Below, piece after piece: positions 33,335-44,079 of a stretch of DNA of 64,000 bases; position 1 is the first letter of the stretch; each line of letters starts with the position of its first letter. Source of the stretch: Silene latifolia (Eukaryota > Streptophyta > Magnoliopsida > Caryophyllales > Caryophyllaceae). The stretch is taken from NCBI RefSeq assembly GCF_048544455.1, contig NC_133526.1:5658001-5722000 (forward strand), read 5' to 3'. The notes beneath the pieces are model-generated. The model was not told the origin of the DNA and made no database searches. It saw only the letters and a list, made by a program, of their open reading frames with translations. Made by a program: the position numbers and the translations under genes.

Positions 33335-34600
33335 GGGGAAAAACACCTCTAATTCGCCTACTAACTCCCTCCCGGGCTCATAATAGGACACTAGTATTCC
33401 CGACTCGCCTCCTTCCCGGGTTCGTGACTCGGACTCCCTAATTCAATACCCAAATACCCGAGTATTGGTCAAGGTTATTAAACCCGCGTTGGTTTCCAAG
33501 TCATCCCACTCACTCCCTCTCTCGAGGGTCGGTTTCAAACTCAAGGTTGAAGGCACCCTCCCTCAGTTCTCCTTCTCGGGTTCAATCTAGGTCGACAACT
33601 AGTCTAAATGAGTTGGTCTCACTCCCAACCTAATTGGTTCTCACCAATGGTTAAAAGTCAATCACCAACAACAAATAAGAGTATAACAAGTCAAATCCTC
33701 CATTCGTCCCTACCCTACACTCCAACAACTAACTAAAATGGGTTTAATCAAGTTACTTACATATGTCGGGGTTAAATCGAATCCTAGCAAAAATACTACT
33801 CACTAATCATACTTAATCCAATAAAAGACGCATAAATAACTATTCTAAACATGGGACTCCCTCCACACACTCATTTTCACCCCATTTCCATAAAATACTT
33901 CTCACATATACTCCCTCCAATTCGCCATTTTCTTCCCTATTTCCTAAAACGGTTATTCAGGTTTTCTTCCCCTTTCTATTTTTGGTAACTTTTTACTCTT
34001 ATTTTATTCATACCTCTCTCCTATTACCCCACCCACCCAACTCTTTTAATCCTATTTTATTCCTTACTTTAATATTGGTGGCCCACAATTCATTATTTAA
34101 CTCTTAATTATTCATCCCTCTCTCCTATTATCAAACCTCACCCAACTTTTTATCAATATAATACTTCATTTCTTAATCCTTGTGCCCAAACTAAAGAGGA
34201 AGAAAATAGAGGATTGGAGGGAGTATTAAAGAAATGGAGTGAAAACGATTGTACGGAGGAGTATAAAACAAAGTAAAGTGATAAAGAGTGAAGCTTTAAC
34301 TAATCTAATGACTAGACATGAATAAATTAACACTAAGCATACTAAAAATAATAAAAACTAAAACTTTAACTAATTAAAGAGATTAAACTAATTATAATAA
34401 TAACAATAATTAAATAACAATAAGAGAAAGAGAGAGAGGACATGCATATTATACCAATACTTGAATTTAAATGAAAGTAAAATGATGGATTTTCATACAA
34501 TTGTTGTGAATTAAAAAGAAGACACACTAAATCTAAACTAAAAGAACAATAAAAAAGACGAGATCTTGATTTTGGAAGAACAAAAATTAACCTACCCTAA
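33335..34600. mobile_element. Ty3-gypsy LTR fragment related to 56625-57160, fossil
   Basis: CTCTAATTCGCCTA, CATCCCACTC, GAGGCACCCTCCCTC-like and TTCTCCTTCTCGGGTTC blocks match, in order, the LTR at 56310-58367. A Stowaway MITE sits in it at 33911-34223. It is a broken LTR piece with no coding sequence. Confidence 0.6.
33911..34223. mobile_element. Stowaway MITE, 313 bp
   Basis: It starts CTCCCTCCAATTCGCCATTT and ends AGAGGATTGGAGGGAG, inverted, with TA on both sides. No coding sequence. It is nested in an LTR fragment. Confidence 0.8.
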
Positions 34601-34624
34601 AACTACTACTACTGCTTAGAGTAG

Positions 34625-34860
34625 GCAATGAGCCGTGCTGGGTCGGCCCGCGTGCTTGCCCATCGTGCTTTCCCCCAAATTTGGCCCGGCCCAGGCGTGG
34701 ATATTGGGCTTCTCGGGCCGTGCCATGCCAGGCCCATTCACGCCAGCCCCGCCGCGTGCCGCGGCCCGCTCCTGGCACGCCCATTTTCGTGCTCGGGTCG
34801 TGCCTGACCCATGGGCTAATCGTGCCTTGTACGTGGGCCGGCCCATGGGCCTTCAATTTT
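34625..34860. repeat. GC-rich degenerate GGGCCGTGCC-type repeat
   Basis: Words such as GGCCCGGCCC, GGGCCGTGCC and CCATGGGCC alternate in a block far richer in GC than its surroundings. Similar material recurs at 35090-35110 and 35640-35810, with an LTR-like piece between. All open frames here are by-products of the repeat. Confidence 0.75.
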
Positions 34861-35099
34861 TTGTTCTTGTTTTAAAAAAATGATATATTTTTAGTATTTT
34901 TTGTCTAATAACCAATGAATATCAATGATTTATACTTATTTTATTAAATATTAATGTACTTGATTAATTGTATATTTTATGTACTCGATTTAATTAAATA
35001 ATTAAGAACCGATATTAAAAAAAAGATGGCTAAATCTTAAGTAAAACAACCATAAACAAATAGTTTTCTTCCCTACGTGTCATTTCACGGGCCGTGCCG

Positions 35100-35600
35100 T
35101 GTGTCACGATCCGGTACTTTTGCCGGACCGTGGTGCGCACCCTTGCCCGACTCTAGGGCAAGAATGCAAGCAACAATGGTCTCGTACTAGTGAGGGATCG
35201 CCCACTAGCACGTTTCTCGAGACTCGGGATGTGTGCCGGGAATCCTAGTCACGATTATCAAAGTCCGGCACACGAAAGCAATAAAAGTAAGCAATACGAT
35301 TATTGTAAGCAAGAAACAAGCAATATCAAGCTTAAAGATGAGAAGCGGTTTTATTAGACTAGCACCTCTCATAGAGGCAAATTTGATAGTTTGATCCTGG
35401 TAGCAGGATACATTAAATGTGTAGAATAGCGATACGAAATCTAAACGCCTAAAAACCTAACTTAAACTAAAAACGGGACTCCAAGATTCGACACGCAGGA
35501 AGTAGTCTTGGAGTACTAAATGAAACTAAAAACAGAAATGAAAAAACATATGTGCAAGTAAGAAATCTACGGGCTCGAAGTGAAAGGACCGCGCGCGCAA
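35100..35600. mobile_element. LTR-like fragment inside the GC-rich repeat, fossil
   Basis: Sequence starting TGTCACGATCCGGTAC breaks the GGGCCGTGCC repeat, which resumes near 35640. Start and position suggest an inserted LTR element piece; family and exact end are not determined. Confidence 0.35.
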
Positions 35601-35639
35601 TTTTCAAGGATTATGCGGCTAAATGTACGGCTCTTTATA

Positions 35640-35810
35640 CCGTGCCAGGTGTGTGCTCGTGCCACTCGGGGTTGTGCCGTGCCAAAGCAAGGAGTTTTTC
35701 CAAATTCCGCGGCCCGCTTCAGCCCACTCGTGTCGTGCTCGTTACTATTCACTCCATGCCGGGCCGTGCCGGGCCCCTCAAGCTGGCCCGGCTCAGATTG
35801 CCATCTCTAG
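35640..35810. repeat. GC-rich degenerate GGGCCGTGCC-type repeat, continuation
   Basis: GTGCCGTGCC and GGGCCGTGCCGGGCCC words continue the block seen at 34625-34860 and at 35090. Confidence 0.7.
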
Positions 35811-36155
35811 AGTACTGCTCCTCCGTTTCGTCTTCTGCCAAAACCACCAAAAATTGGTATTAAAAAGTCCAAAATACCCTTGCAAATTTGTCCAACTTAT
35901 TTGTGTATTTGTACACTACCAGCCCAATGCATATGGACAACGACCAAATGAAGTAAGCTCTGGCCCAACGTAAGACAGCTCAAGTGCAATCTTCTCTAGC
36001 CTCATTCATCCGTTTCAATTTGCTCCTCCTTGACCCGATTATTTTACTCGGTATTCGGTATCTACAAGATAACAAAAAAATGACAAAAGTAGTACCAATA
36101 TTCCGAGAAATAAAATAAAATAACATTATTATAAAACTAATCGACTAATATACTA

Positions 36156-36290
36156 CTAGTATAGATCCTGCGCGAATGCGCGATTTTTTAGATAGAAATA
36201 TTTTTGGTTCGAAGATAGGAATATTAAAGAAAATACGAAGTAACCATTATAAAACCTAATATTTAACTCAATTTGATATTTAATTGTAAA

Positions 36291-36365
<75 letters not shown>

Positions 36366-36492
36366 TTTGTTTTAATGGGTAGAAGATGGAAGTTCAGTAT
36401 AATAAAAGTCCAATTACAATATGGTATAAAGAAAGCCCAATTATAGTCCAATTCATTTAGGCGGAAAAATTTGAAAATTTCTTATTCTTTTA
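36156..36492 (-). mobile_element. Helitron-like 3' end on the minus strand
   Basis: On the minus strand a GC-rich hairpin (CGCGCATTCGCGC core) is followed by AGGATCTATA and then CTAG (36156-36159 on plus), with T next. This fits a Helitron 3' end inserted at AT. The body runs to the right and is cut or overrun by the LINE at 36493. No helicase is seen. Confidence 0.5.
36293..36361. repeat. (ATT)n microsatellite
   Basis: Uninterrupted TTA/ATT repeat of about 23 units. Confidence 0.97.
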
Positions 36493-36507
36493 GTATAATG
36501 GGGACTT

Positions 36508-38865
36508 TTTTTTTTTTGAGGGGAAAATGCCAATTTTATTTATTCAAGAAAGATATCCGAGTTTGACTCGGAAGCAACAAGTTCAGCCAGAGATTCCGGC
36601 ACCATACTTACCCATACTCTAGTAGTGTACAGTAAGGGAAGTAAATGAGCCATACAATGGGCTACTCTATTTCCGTCTCTACGTACAAAACTAAATTCAA
36701 TAACGTTAAATTGAGAAGCTAAATTCTGAATCGATCTTCCAATATTACCCAAGTAACTTGACGGCATGTTTCCCGATTTCAAAGATGTTCACCGAGTTTT
36801 GCGATCCGATTCCGCGATGATTCTCACAATACCCATCTGTAAAGCCATTCTTAACCCATACTCCATTGCTTTTGCTTCAGCAATCTCCGCCTCCCATCTC
36901 TCTCGTGTTTGCTGAACTCTTGCTCTCTCAACATGGCCTTCGTGGTCTCGAATAACCACTCCCAAACCACAACCCATCGCACCCAAAACCGCAGCATCAA
37001 CATTTAACTTAAAGAAACCCTCCCTAGGTGGCTTCCATCTCTTCGTACTCCCATCCTGTCCTTCCCCTCGTTTCCTCCTCTCCTCTCCCCGTGCTCCATT
37101 CCACGCCCGCCCGCACCCCCCAGTGCCACTTCAACCACACGTCCCGGATCCCACACTTCTCCTCCATGGAGCTCTTTATTTCGTTGGTTCCAAATTGCCC
37201 ACAGGGATGATTAACTTGCTTTGTTCCATCCCCCGTTGTTGGTAATTATCATCTCAATTAGGTCCTAGAGCAATAGTATTCGATCCCGTGTCTCATTCAC
37301 TTCAACTCCAGCTTTCTCCCATACCGACTGAGCATATGGGCACCACACAAGCGCATGTGACTCACTTTCCAACTGTCCCTGGCATCGAAAGCAGGTTGGG
37401 TCCGCGTCATCAACCCTCCGGTGAATATTCATGGCACAAGGCAAAGCTCCCTTGACTGCCCGCCATATGAAACTCTTCACTTTTGGTGGGACATGTAGCC
37501 TCCATAAATTGCCCCATAATTTCGATCCCTCACTCGCATCTCCCCTTCCTTCCATTTGTTCTTTCCTCCACCGGATAAAGTGGTAACCCGTCTTAACCGT
37601 GTACTTACCCGACTTCTCATAATGCCATATCGCTTTGTCCTCCACATCTCCGTCACACGAGGGTATTTTAACGACGTCGTGCACCTCAAAGTCAAGGAGG
37701 TTTTGCTGCAATTTGTCTACATTCCACCTCCTTGGTCCTTCCATCATCCACTCCGCCACTTTGCTTCCCACTTCACCTCGAGCTGGTGAGATTAGTCTGA
37801 GAGGGTGTCCCCTATTCATCCAAGGGTCTGTCCAGAATCTGACCTTATTTCCGTCACCAATTAACCATCTACTTCCCTCCTTAATCACCCACATAGCCTC
37901 CATCAAACTCCTCCAGATGAACGATGGGTGATGTCCCAACACAGCAGTGGTGATGTCACCATTAGGATGATACCGTGCAGCTAGTAACCGAGCAACCAGT
38001 GAGTTGGGGTTGTCATGAAGCCTCCACACTTGTTTTGCAAGCATAGCAACATTAAAGGATTCGAAGTGCCTATACCCCAGACCCCCGTCCCGCTTAGACT
38101 TACACATTTTATCCCAGGCCACCCAATGTATTCGTTGTTTCTCCTCTCCATGCCCCCACCAAAATCTCGCCAAGCTTCCTTCAATTTCCGAGCAGAGCTT
38201 CAATGGAAATTTAAAAAGACCCATTTGGTAGGTAGGGATCGATTGGGCCACCGCCTTAATGAGGACCTCTCTACCCGCAAATGAGAGCAATTTCTCTTTC
38301 CATCCTTTAAGCTTTTTCCATATTCGTTCTTTCAGTGGAGTAAAAGCCCGAGTTCTATTCTTTCCTATAGTGGCAGGAATACCGAGGTATTTTGATGGTA
38401 CTTGAACCACATTAGCATCCAACACTTCTTGCACTTTATTTCTCGCTTCTTCCGGGGTATTAGGGCTATAAAAGATCTCAGATTTTTGCATATTAAGTCT
38501 TTGCCCTGACGCTTCTTGGTAAACATCAATAATCGATCTGATGGTTTCTGCATTCTTCTTATTTGCACGGCTTAAGACAAGAGTATCGTCTGCAAAGAAA
38601 AGATGGGTCAACACCGGCGCCTGTCTGCAAATTCGAAGTCCATCAAGGCTTCTCCTCTCTACCTCCTTTGAAATTAACCGAGAAAATACATTCGCACATA
38701 GGATAAATAAGTAAGGCGATAGCGGGTCGCCTTGTCTCAGTCCCCGTCGAGGATAAAAAGCTGCCGTTGGTGAGCCATTTATAAGCACAGCCGATCTTAC
38801 TGTCCTAACGCATCTCATTACCATGTCAATCCACTTGGCCGCGAACCCCATTCAAACCATAATCC
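36508..38865 (-). mobile_element. 5'-truncated L1-type LINE with 15-bp target duplication
   Basis: GTATAATGGGGACTT occurs at 36493-36507 and 38866-38880. On the minus strand the element ends in a 12-base A run (T run 36506-36517). The long frame 37265-38851 holds the C-terminal half of ORF2: reverse transcriptase blocks GLRQGDPLSPYLFI and HLFFADDTLVLS, then a zf-RVT region (KVKSFIWRAVKGALP with CFRCQ and H-x4-CP). RNase H-like sequence follows at 36540-36986 (LNVDAAV, ...AEAKAMEYGL, and a VRRDGNRVAHCMA tail), with frame changes between the pieces. The endonuclease and N-terminal half are absent. This is a dead, typical target-primed insertion. It lies about 260 bp upstream of the stress-protein ATG. 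Confidence 0.9.
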
Positions 38866-39138
38866 GTATAATGGGGACTTGACACTAATATAAGTGAATA
38901 AAGCCGACTCAAATTATTAATTTGACTAAATAAAAAATAAAATGTGGGCTAGAAGTATGTAAAATATCGTCTTTATCATCTACTCTCGAGTCCTGATCAT
39001 GAAGTGCTGAATTAAATTAGTAATGCACATTGTTATGCTGCATGGGCACCGCGTGTACCACAGAGAACACAAAGCATTATTCTAAAACCTTCTTCCAACA
39101 AACACGTCAAACCCAAACACACAAAAAACATCAAAAAA

Positions 39139-41301
39139 ATGGAGCAAGAAACAGGAATATTAACAGGAAGTGGAACAACATCAGGAACATCAACAAAACA
39201 AGAAGAAGAAACTCCATTAATTGAAGAAAAGAAGGTGATGAAAGTAATGGTAGGTTTGGATGAAAGTGATGCAAGTTTTTATGGACTTAATTGGGCACTT
39301 CAACATCTTTTTACTCCCAAAACTTTAGTGGATGATCCTAGTGTAAGTTTAAATGAAGAGGGTTGTTTGGTGTATTTAGCTCATGTTCAAACCTCTTTTC
39401 AAAATTATGTTTACCCTGCCGGGCCGGGTTTGCATACTGGTATAACTCGTACTCCCTTCATCTCATTTATATTGTCCATCGTCTTTTGATTATTACTGGT
39501 TATAATTTAAAGATGCCATGTTACTCCCTTGTCCCAATCATCTGTTTACCTTTTATTAAAATACAATGAATATAAAGAGGTGACCCTTTGATTAAGATAC
39601 TCCTTGTATACTAGTCTAACTCGTACTTTTTCTATCTCAGTTATATTGTCGTCTTTTGACTACAGGTTTCTATAATTTAGAATTAACATGTTACCCTTGT
39701 TTTTTTCCTCCCTAGGACACTAGAACATGTTAGTCTCTACGTTCCGTTTATATTGTTCCCTTTATTTTCCTTTTCCGTCTTAAGTTATTCCAAATTAATT
39801 GTCTCTTTTATTTTTAATGAGCCTTGGTTGAAAAAATGGACATTTAATACGAGTCTTAGTATGTAACTTGTTAGCCCGCAAGGTTGGAGTCTAAGTGGTT
39901 AAAATCTAGGTGAAATTCCTAGGAGACTCAGGTTCAAGCCTCCCCAGAGTAAAATCTTGTGCAGCATTCTTGGCCTTAGCCTGTGCCTAATAGACTTCGA
40001 GTCTGTCACCTTCTGGTGACTTACCGGGTGTACTACATCCGAGAGTTAGCGGTTGCGGGTTCCCTCGTCACCCACAAAAAAAGAGTGTTTTAAGCAAAAC
40101 GACATACTGTTAACTATCTTGAGTGGTTGTGATTTAAACCAGCTGCTTTTGCTGCGTCAAGTGTAGTAGAGTCGGTTAGGCAAGCACAAGCGGAAGTTTC
40201 AGCTCGAATCCTTGAGCGTGCATTGTCATTTTGCACACACAACAAGGTAACAAATTGAGTTCCTGAGAGCACTTTGGTACTTTAGTTTCATCATATATAA
40301 AGTGTATGATGAACTTAATAATTGTGCAGGTGAGAGCAGAAACATTGATTCTTGAAGGAGACCCGAAGGAGGAGATATGCAAAGCGATTGAACAGACGCA
40401 TGTGGATATGTTAGTCGTAGGTAGTCGCGGCCTAGGACAAATAAAAAGGTATGTCTATTTCTCTGTGTCTCGAGTCTCGACATTGCAGTAAAATTACTTT
40501 GGCTCCTCTTATGAGATGATGTCATTATCAACCGTCCTATGTTTTTACCTTCGATCTTTTATCTATAATTTCTATTTTGAAGGCATCAACCCGACAATGC
40601 TATGGTATATTGACTTCTAACATGTCTTGCGTCTATTATAGCTTCTTCGTCTAGTGGTAGCTACTGGAAGTAGGGGTGTACACTGGGCTGGGCTGTCAAT
40701 TTGTGGCCCAGGCCCGGCACTGAAAAAGGGTCGGGCTGTGCCGGGCTGGGCTCCATAATGTCTGGCCTAGGCCCAGCCCATATAGTATTTTAGTTTTTTT
40801 TTTGAATTTTTAGCGGGCCAAGCCGGGATGGGATGGAAATTCGGGGCACCGGCCCGGCCTGGGTAGAGGGCGGGGCTGGGCTGGCACGCGGGCTGGCTTG
40901 GCTAGAAAAAACCGGCCCACAAATGCATGTTGGGCCGAGCTGGCCCGCACCGTTGAACCGCTCTTACTGGAAGCTTGTGTACGAAATGTCGACTATTCTG
41001 ATCCGCCTCCCTGCATGTTACTGATTATTTGAATCCTAGTGACCCTAGTCCAAAACTTGTACTAATTGATACGACACGAAAATGCTTAAAAACATGTATA
41101 ACAATTAACAGACATTGGATTAAAACATTAAAGGAAAAACAGTTTTGATCTAATCTCTAGTTCACCCCATAGCTGTTGGTTTGCAGGGCATTTCTGGGAA
41201 GTGTCAGCGATTATTGCGCTCACCATGCAAGTTGCCCCGTTTTGATCGTGAAGCCGCCAAAAGAAGCCCACTTAAGCTTAAATACAAAGCGATCGCAGTG
41301 A
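39139..41301 (+). CDS. Universal stress protein (UspA-type), four exons
   Basis: Predicted exons are 39139-39439, 40143-40246, 40330-40448 and 41187-41301, all with GT-AG borders and compatible phases, giving 212 residues. After a Thr/Glu-rich N-terminus (about 33 residues), KVMVGLDESDASFYGLNWAL is the first strand and helix of the Usp fold. YVYPAGPGLHTAAFAASSVV spans the exon 1-2 junction. The ATP-binding motif G-2x-G-9x-G(S/T) is complete as GSRG...GS, in VVGSRGLGQIKRAFLGSVS across exons 3-4, followed by CPVLIVKPP. Plant proteins of this group are cytosolic or nuclear nucleotide-binding proteins linked to stress; the exact role here is unknown. Intron 1 holds a SINE and a small tandem duplication; intron 3 holds a GC-rich repeat. 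It is the only non-F-box host gene that looks whole in the window. Confidence 0.9.
39875..40085 (+). mobile_element. tRNA-derived SINE in intron 1 of the stress-protein gene
   Basis: GTTGGAGTCTAAGTGGTTA resembles a pol III A box and GGTTCAAGCCTCC a B box, about 35 bp apart. The element ends in CACAAAAAAAGAG. Sense orientation to the gene. No target duplication was found. Confidence 0.6.
40672..40975. repeat. GC-rich GGGCTGGGC-type repeat in intron 3
   Basis: Degenerate GGCCCGGC, GGGCTGGGCT and GGCCCGGCCTGG words, partly inverted, fill about 300 bp of the intron between exons 3 and 4. Same style as the blocks at 34625 and 35640. Confidence 0.7.
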
Positions 41302-41475
41302 AGCGACTCCCAAGCTAATATGAATATACATACTATTAGTTTATGTTTTCCAGTGAACTATTTGGTCTAGTGTAATTGATGTCTTTCAAAAACCCTAGTT
41401 TTCCGGCTGGACTATGGAGTCGAAGCGATGTTTATATCGTGTCAAACAATGTTTGTAATTTAACCTTACGGCATC

Positions 41476-42340
41476 TTAATCCTTATTTTCTTGCAACTTT
41501 GTCGAGGAGCAACCTGGAATCGTAACGAGGCTTGCAATACATACCATGCCTGATTGATCCCTTGGCAATGCCTCTAGTTTGATTGTTGTGTTATCTCGTT
41601 GATCATACCAAAACAGACCATAGTTGTCAAGTAGTAACCGATGTCGTCCTTCCTTTGAACGAGCAATAATATGATAATGCCATTCTATATGTCGAGGAAA
41701 ACGCAACATCCGCTTCCATTCTATATGTCGAGGAAAACGCAACATCCGCTTCCATGAACCGTATTCTTCCATGATCCAAAGGTCGTGATAAAATTTACTA
41801 GGGTAATAATTATCAACATGTAAGTATAACCATCCATCCAACTCTCCCATTATTATACCCGATATCAATTGAATCGGTAAACTTAAGTCGTCTTTCCAAT
41901 TCTCTGAAGCGACATCAAAACGGACAATTCGATAATCTCTACGACCACAACCCCTTCCATCTTCTACTAATTTAGGTGAGGTAAGATAGTGTAGCATCTT
42001 GTTACTAAATATTACTAATTTAGGTGAGGTAAGCCTATAGTTTGTCTATAGTCATAGTTTCTTATGGTACCCTCGGGCCAATTCAATTTGGTCACTTTAA
42101 CCGGGTGATAAAGATCATCAACAATGCAAGGGTACGAGTACAGAAAAGGGTACGATTGTGTTGTGATTTGGGTTCGAGGGATTTGTTAAGATGTAGATTA
42201 GCAAAGACAGGATTGTTAATAAGATTGTACCACTCTTTGCATACGCACCTGAAGCATAGGACGGATTTAGCCGGTAACCAAACTAGTATTTCGAGAATCA
42301 CATCTAATGGTATTTGATGGGTCGTCTTTAGACACCCCAT
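41476..42340 (-). pseudogene. F-box/FBA gene with an internal deletion
   Basis: The N-terminal 82 residues (ATG at 42340) hold the F-box (LDVILEILVWLPAKSVLC then FRCVCKEWYNLI). The 173-residue C-terminal part (41476-41997) has RIVRFDVASENW and WIMEEYGSWKRM. The middle of the protein, about 480 bp by comparison with intact copies, is gone. At the junction a 21-bp sequence occurs twice (41965-41985 and 42013-42033), a filler copied from nearby. A further 36-bp in-frame tandem duplication (41681-41716 and 41717-41752) repeats 12 residues (around WKRMLRFPRHI). The gene stops 175 bp from the stress-protein stop, in convergent orientation. Confidence 0.9.
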
Positions 42341-42488
42341 ATCTCAAATCTTGAATTGGAAAACAATGCCGTAACTTCAAATCACAAAATATATATTGCA
42401 AGAATCATATTGAGTTTAGGAAGGTAATTGTTGCTAGGATTCTAATGCGATTGATGTAAATCTTTCCTTTTTGCCCATTCACATGTTA

Positions 42489-42730
42489 GGGTTTAATTTG
42501 CTTGGATTGAGAGTAAAAGGAGGCCGGAGGGGAATGAATATGGGAAAGGGTAATCATTACCCACCCCCGGGTGATGATTAAGGGAGTAAAACATTAGTTA
42601 GTAATCATTACCCTTATGCCAAACCTGATAATGAACTCATTACCTAATTAAGTAATTAAATTCCCGGTAATTATCACCCAATTAAAAGTTACCCCCGAAT
42701 TATTCCATGGATTCCAGGTAACCCCTCATG
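42489..42730. mobile_element. About 242-bp insertion in the F-box upstream region
   Basis: Flanks CATTCACATGTTAG and AAAAACCGTAATT are adjacent in the paralogous stretch near 21325-21350 (opposite strand). The insert starts GGTTTAATTTGC, ends ACCCCTCATG, and contains repeated AATCATTACCC and its inverse. It is probably a MITE; no clear target duplication was found. Confidence 0.5.
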
Positions 42731-44079
42731 AAAAACCGTAATTAAAAACTGAATTTTTAAGAATATGTTCACTCACAACAAAAGAAGCATTATTTTGTGG
42801 CATTAGGATTCACCATCCAAATATTTAACAAGTTCATGGACTTATGAGAGCATATGTGAAAATAAATCATGCCTTGTTATGTTACGGTAAAAGAAGCCCG
42901 ATAAATGTACAACATAGCTTATATACTAAAAGACATAGGGAAATATTATTATTATTACAAGAATAAAATAAAAATATTTTGCTAATCATTTGTCTAAGAT
43001 GTAATTTTTTATATTAGGAAAGTTACATTAGATTAAAACTTGATATTTAGAAATTCAGCCGCGATTAGAATCCCAAGAACAATTACATTCCTGAACACAA
43101 TATATCCTCTGAGGTACGGTCCGGGGTTGTGTTCTGTCACAAGTTTTCGAGATATGAGGGGTCTAAAGACGATCCATCGAATGCCATTAGATGTGATCCT
43201 CGAAATACTAGTTTTGTTACCGGTTAATTTCGCCGTACGCTTCAAGTGCGTATGCAAAGAGTGGTGCAATCTGATCAACAGCCCCATCTTCGCTAAACTC
43301 CATGTTAACAAATCCCTCGAATCCAAGTCAGGACACAATCGTTCCCTTTTCTGTACTTGTACCCTTTCGATCGTTGACGATCTTTATAATCCCTTAAAAT
43401 GGACCAAATTGAATTGGCCTAACGATACCATAATAGACGACGTCGATAGACATCTGGTGGGCTCTTGCAATGGCTTGGTTTGCTTCAAAGTTTTTCCGAA
43501 TTCAAAGGATACCACCATGTGTAGTTACACGGTTAGGTGTTTCCTTATATGCAACCCGACAACACGTACTTTCAAATTAGTCCTTCCTTCTTCGGAGAAC
43601 AGATGGAATTGTCGGGGCTCATCATATGGTTTTGGTTACGATAGTGACCATGATGATTATAAAATTATAGCAACGAGACGTGTTTGGAATGAGAATCATC
43701 CTGATGTGTGTATATATAGCGTAAAAGCCGATTTATGGCGTTGTCCTAGTACTTCTCCAACCCGATTTTCATCCGGGAAAATCTGGAACAACTATGGACG
43801 CCCCAAAGTATTCGGAAACAAGATCGAGGACAGCCTGCTACATTATCTTCTTTTAAGTAAGATAGAAAGCGATGGACGTGTCACCTTAGATTATCGAATT
43901 GCTCGTTTTGATGTCGCTTCAGAGAAATGGATAGACGACCTAAATTTACCGGCTGAAATGAATGATGCCATACAACTTAGACAGTTGGATAGTTGGTTAT
44001 ACATACCCGGCATTTATTCAAATGACGTTTGGATCATGGAAGAATATTTTTTTTTTTTTTTGACAAGTAGAAAGACAAA

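Noticed and set aside
34587-35973. Pro/Arg/Ala-rich frames on both strands
   Set aside because: They follow the GGGCCGTGCC-type repeat and have no domain.
39875-40085. A functional tRNA gene
   Set aside because: A- and B-box-like words are present but there is no cloverleaf; a SINE head fits better.
43040-43153. Upstream extension of the F-box frame from a TTG codon
   Set aside because: The matching ATG at 43154 aligns with the start of the 53219-54400 gene; the extension is promoter and leader.
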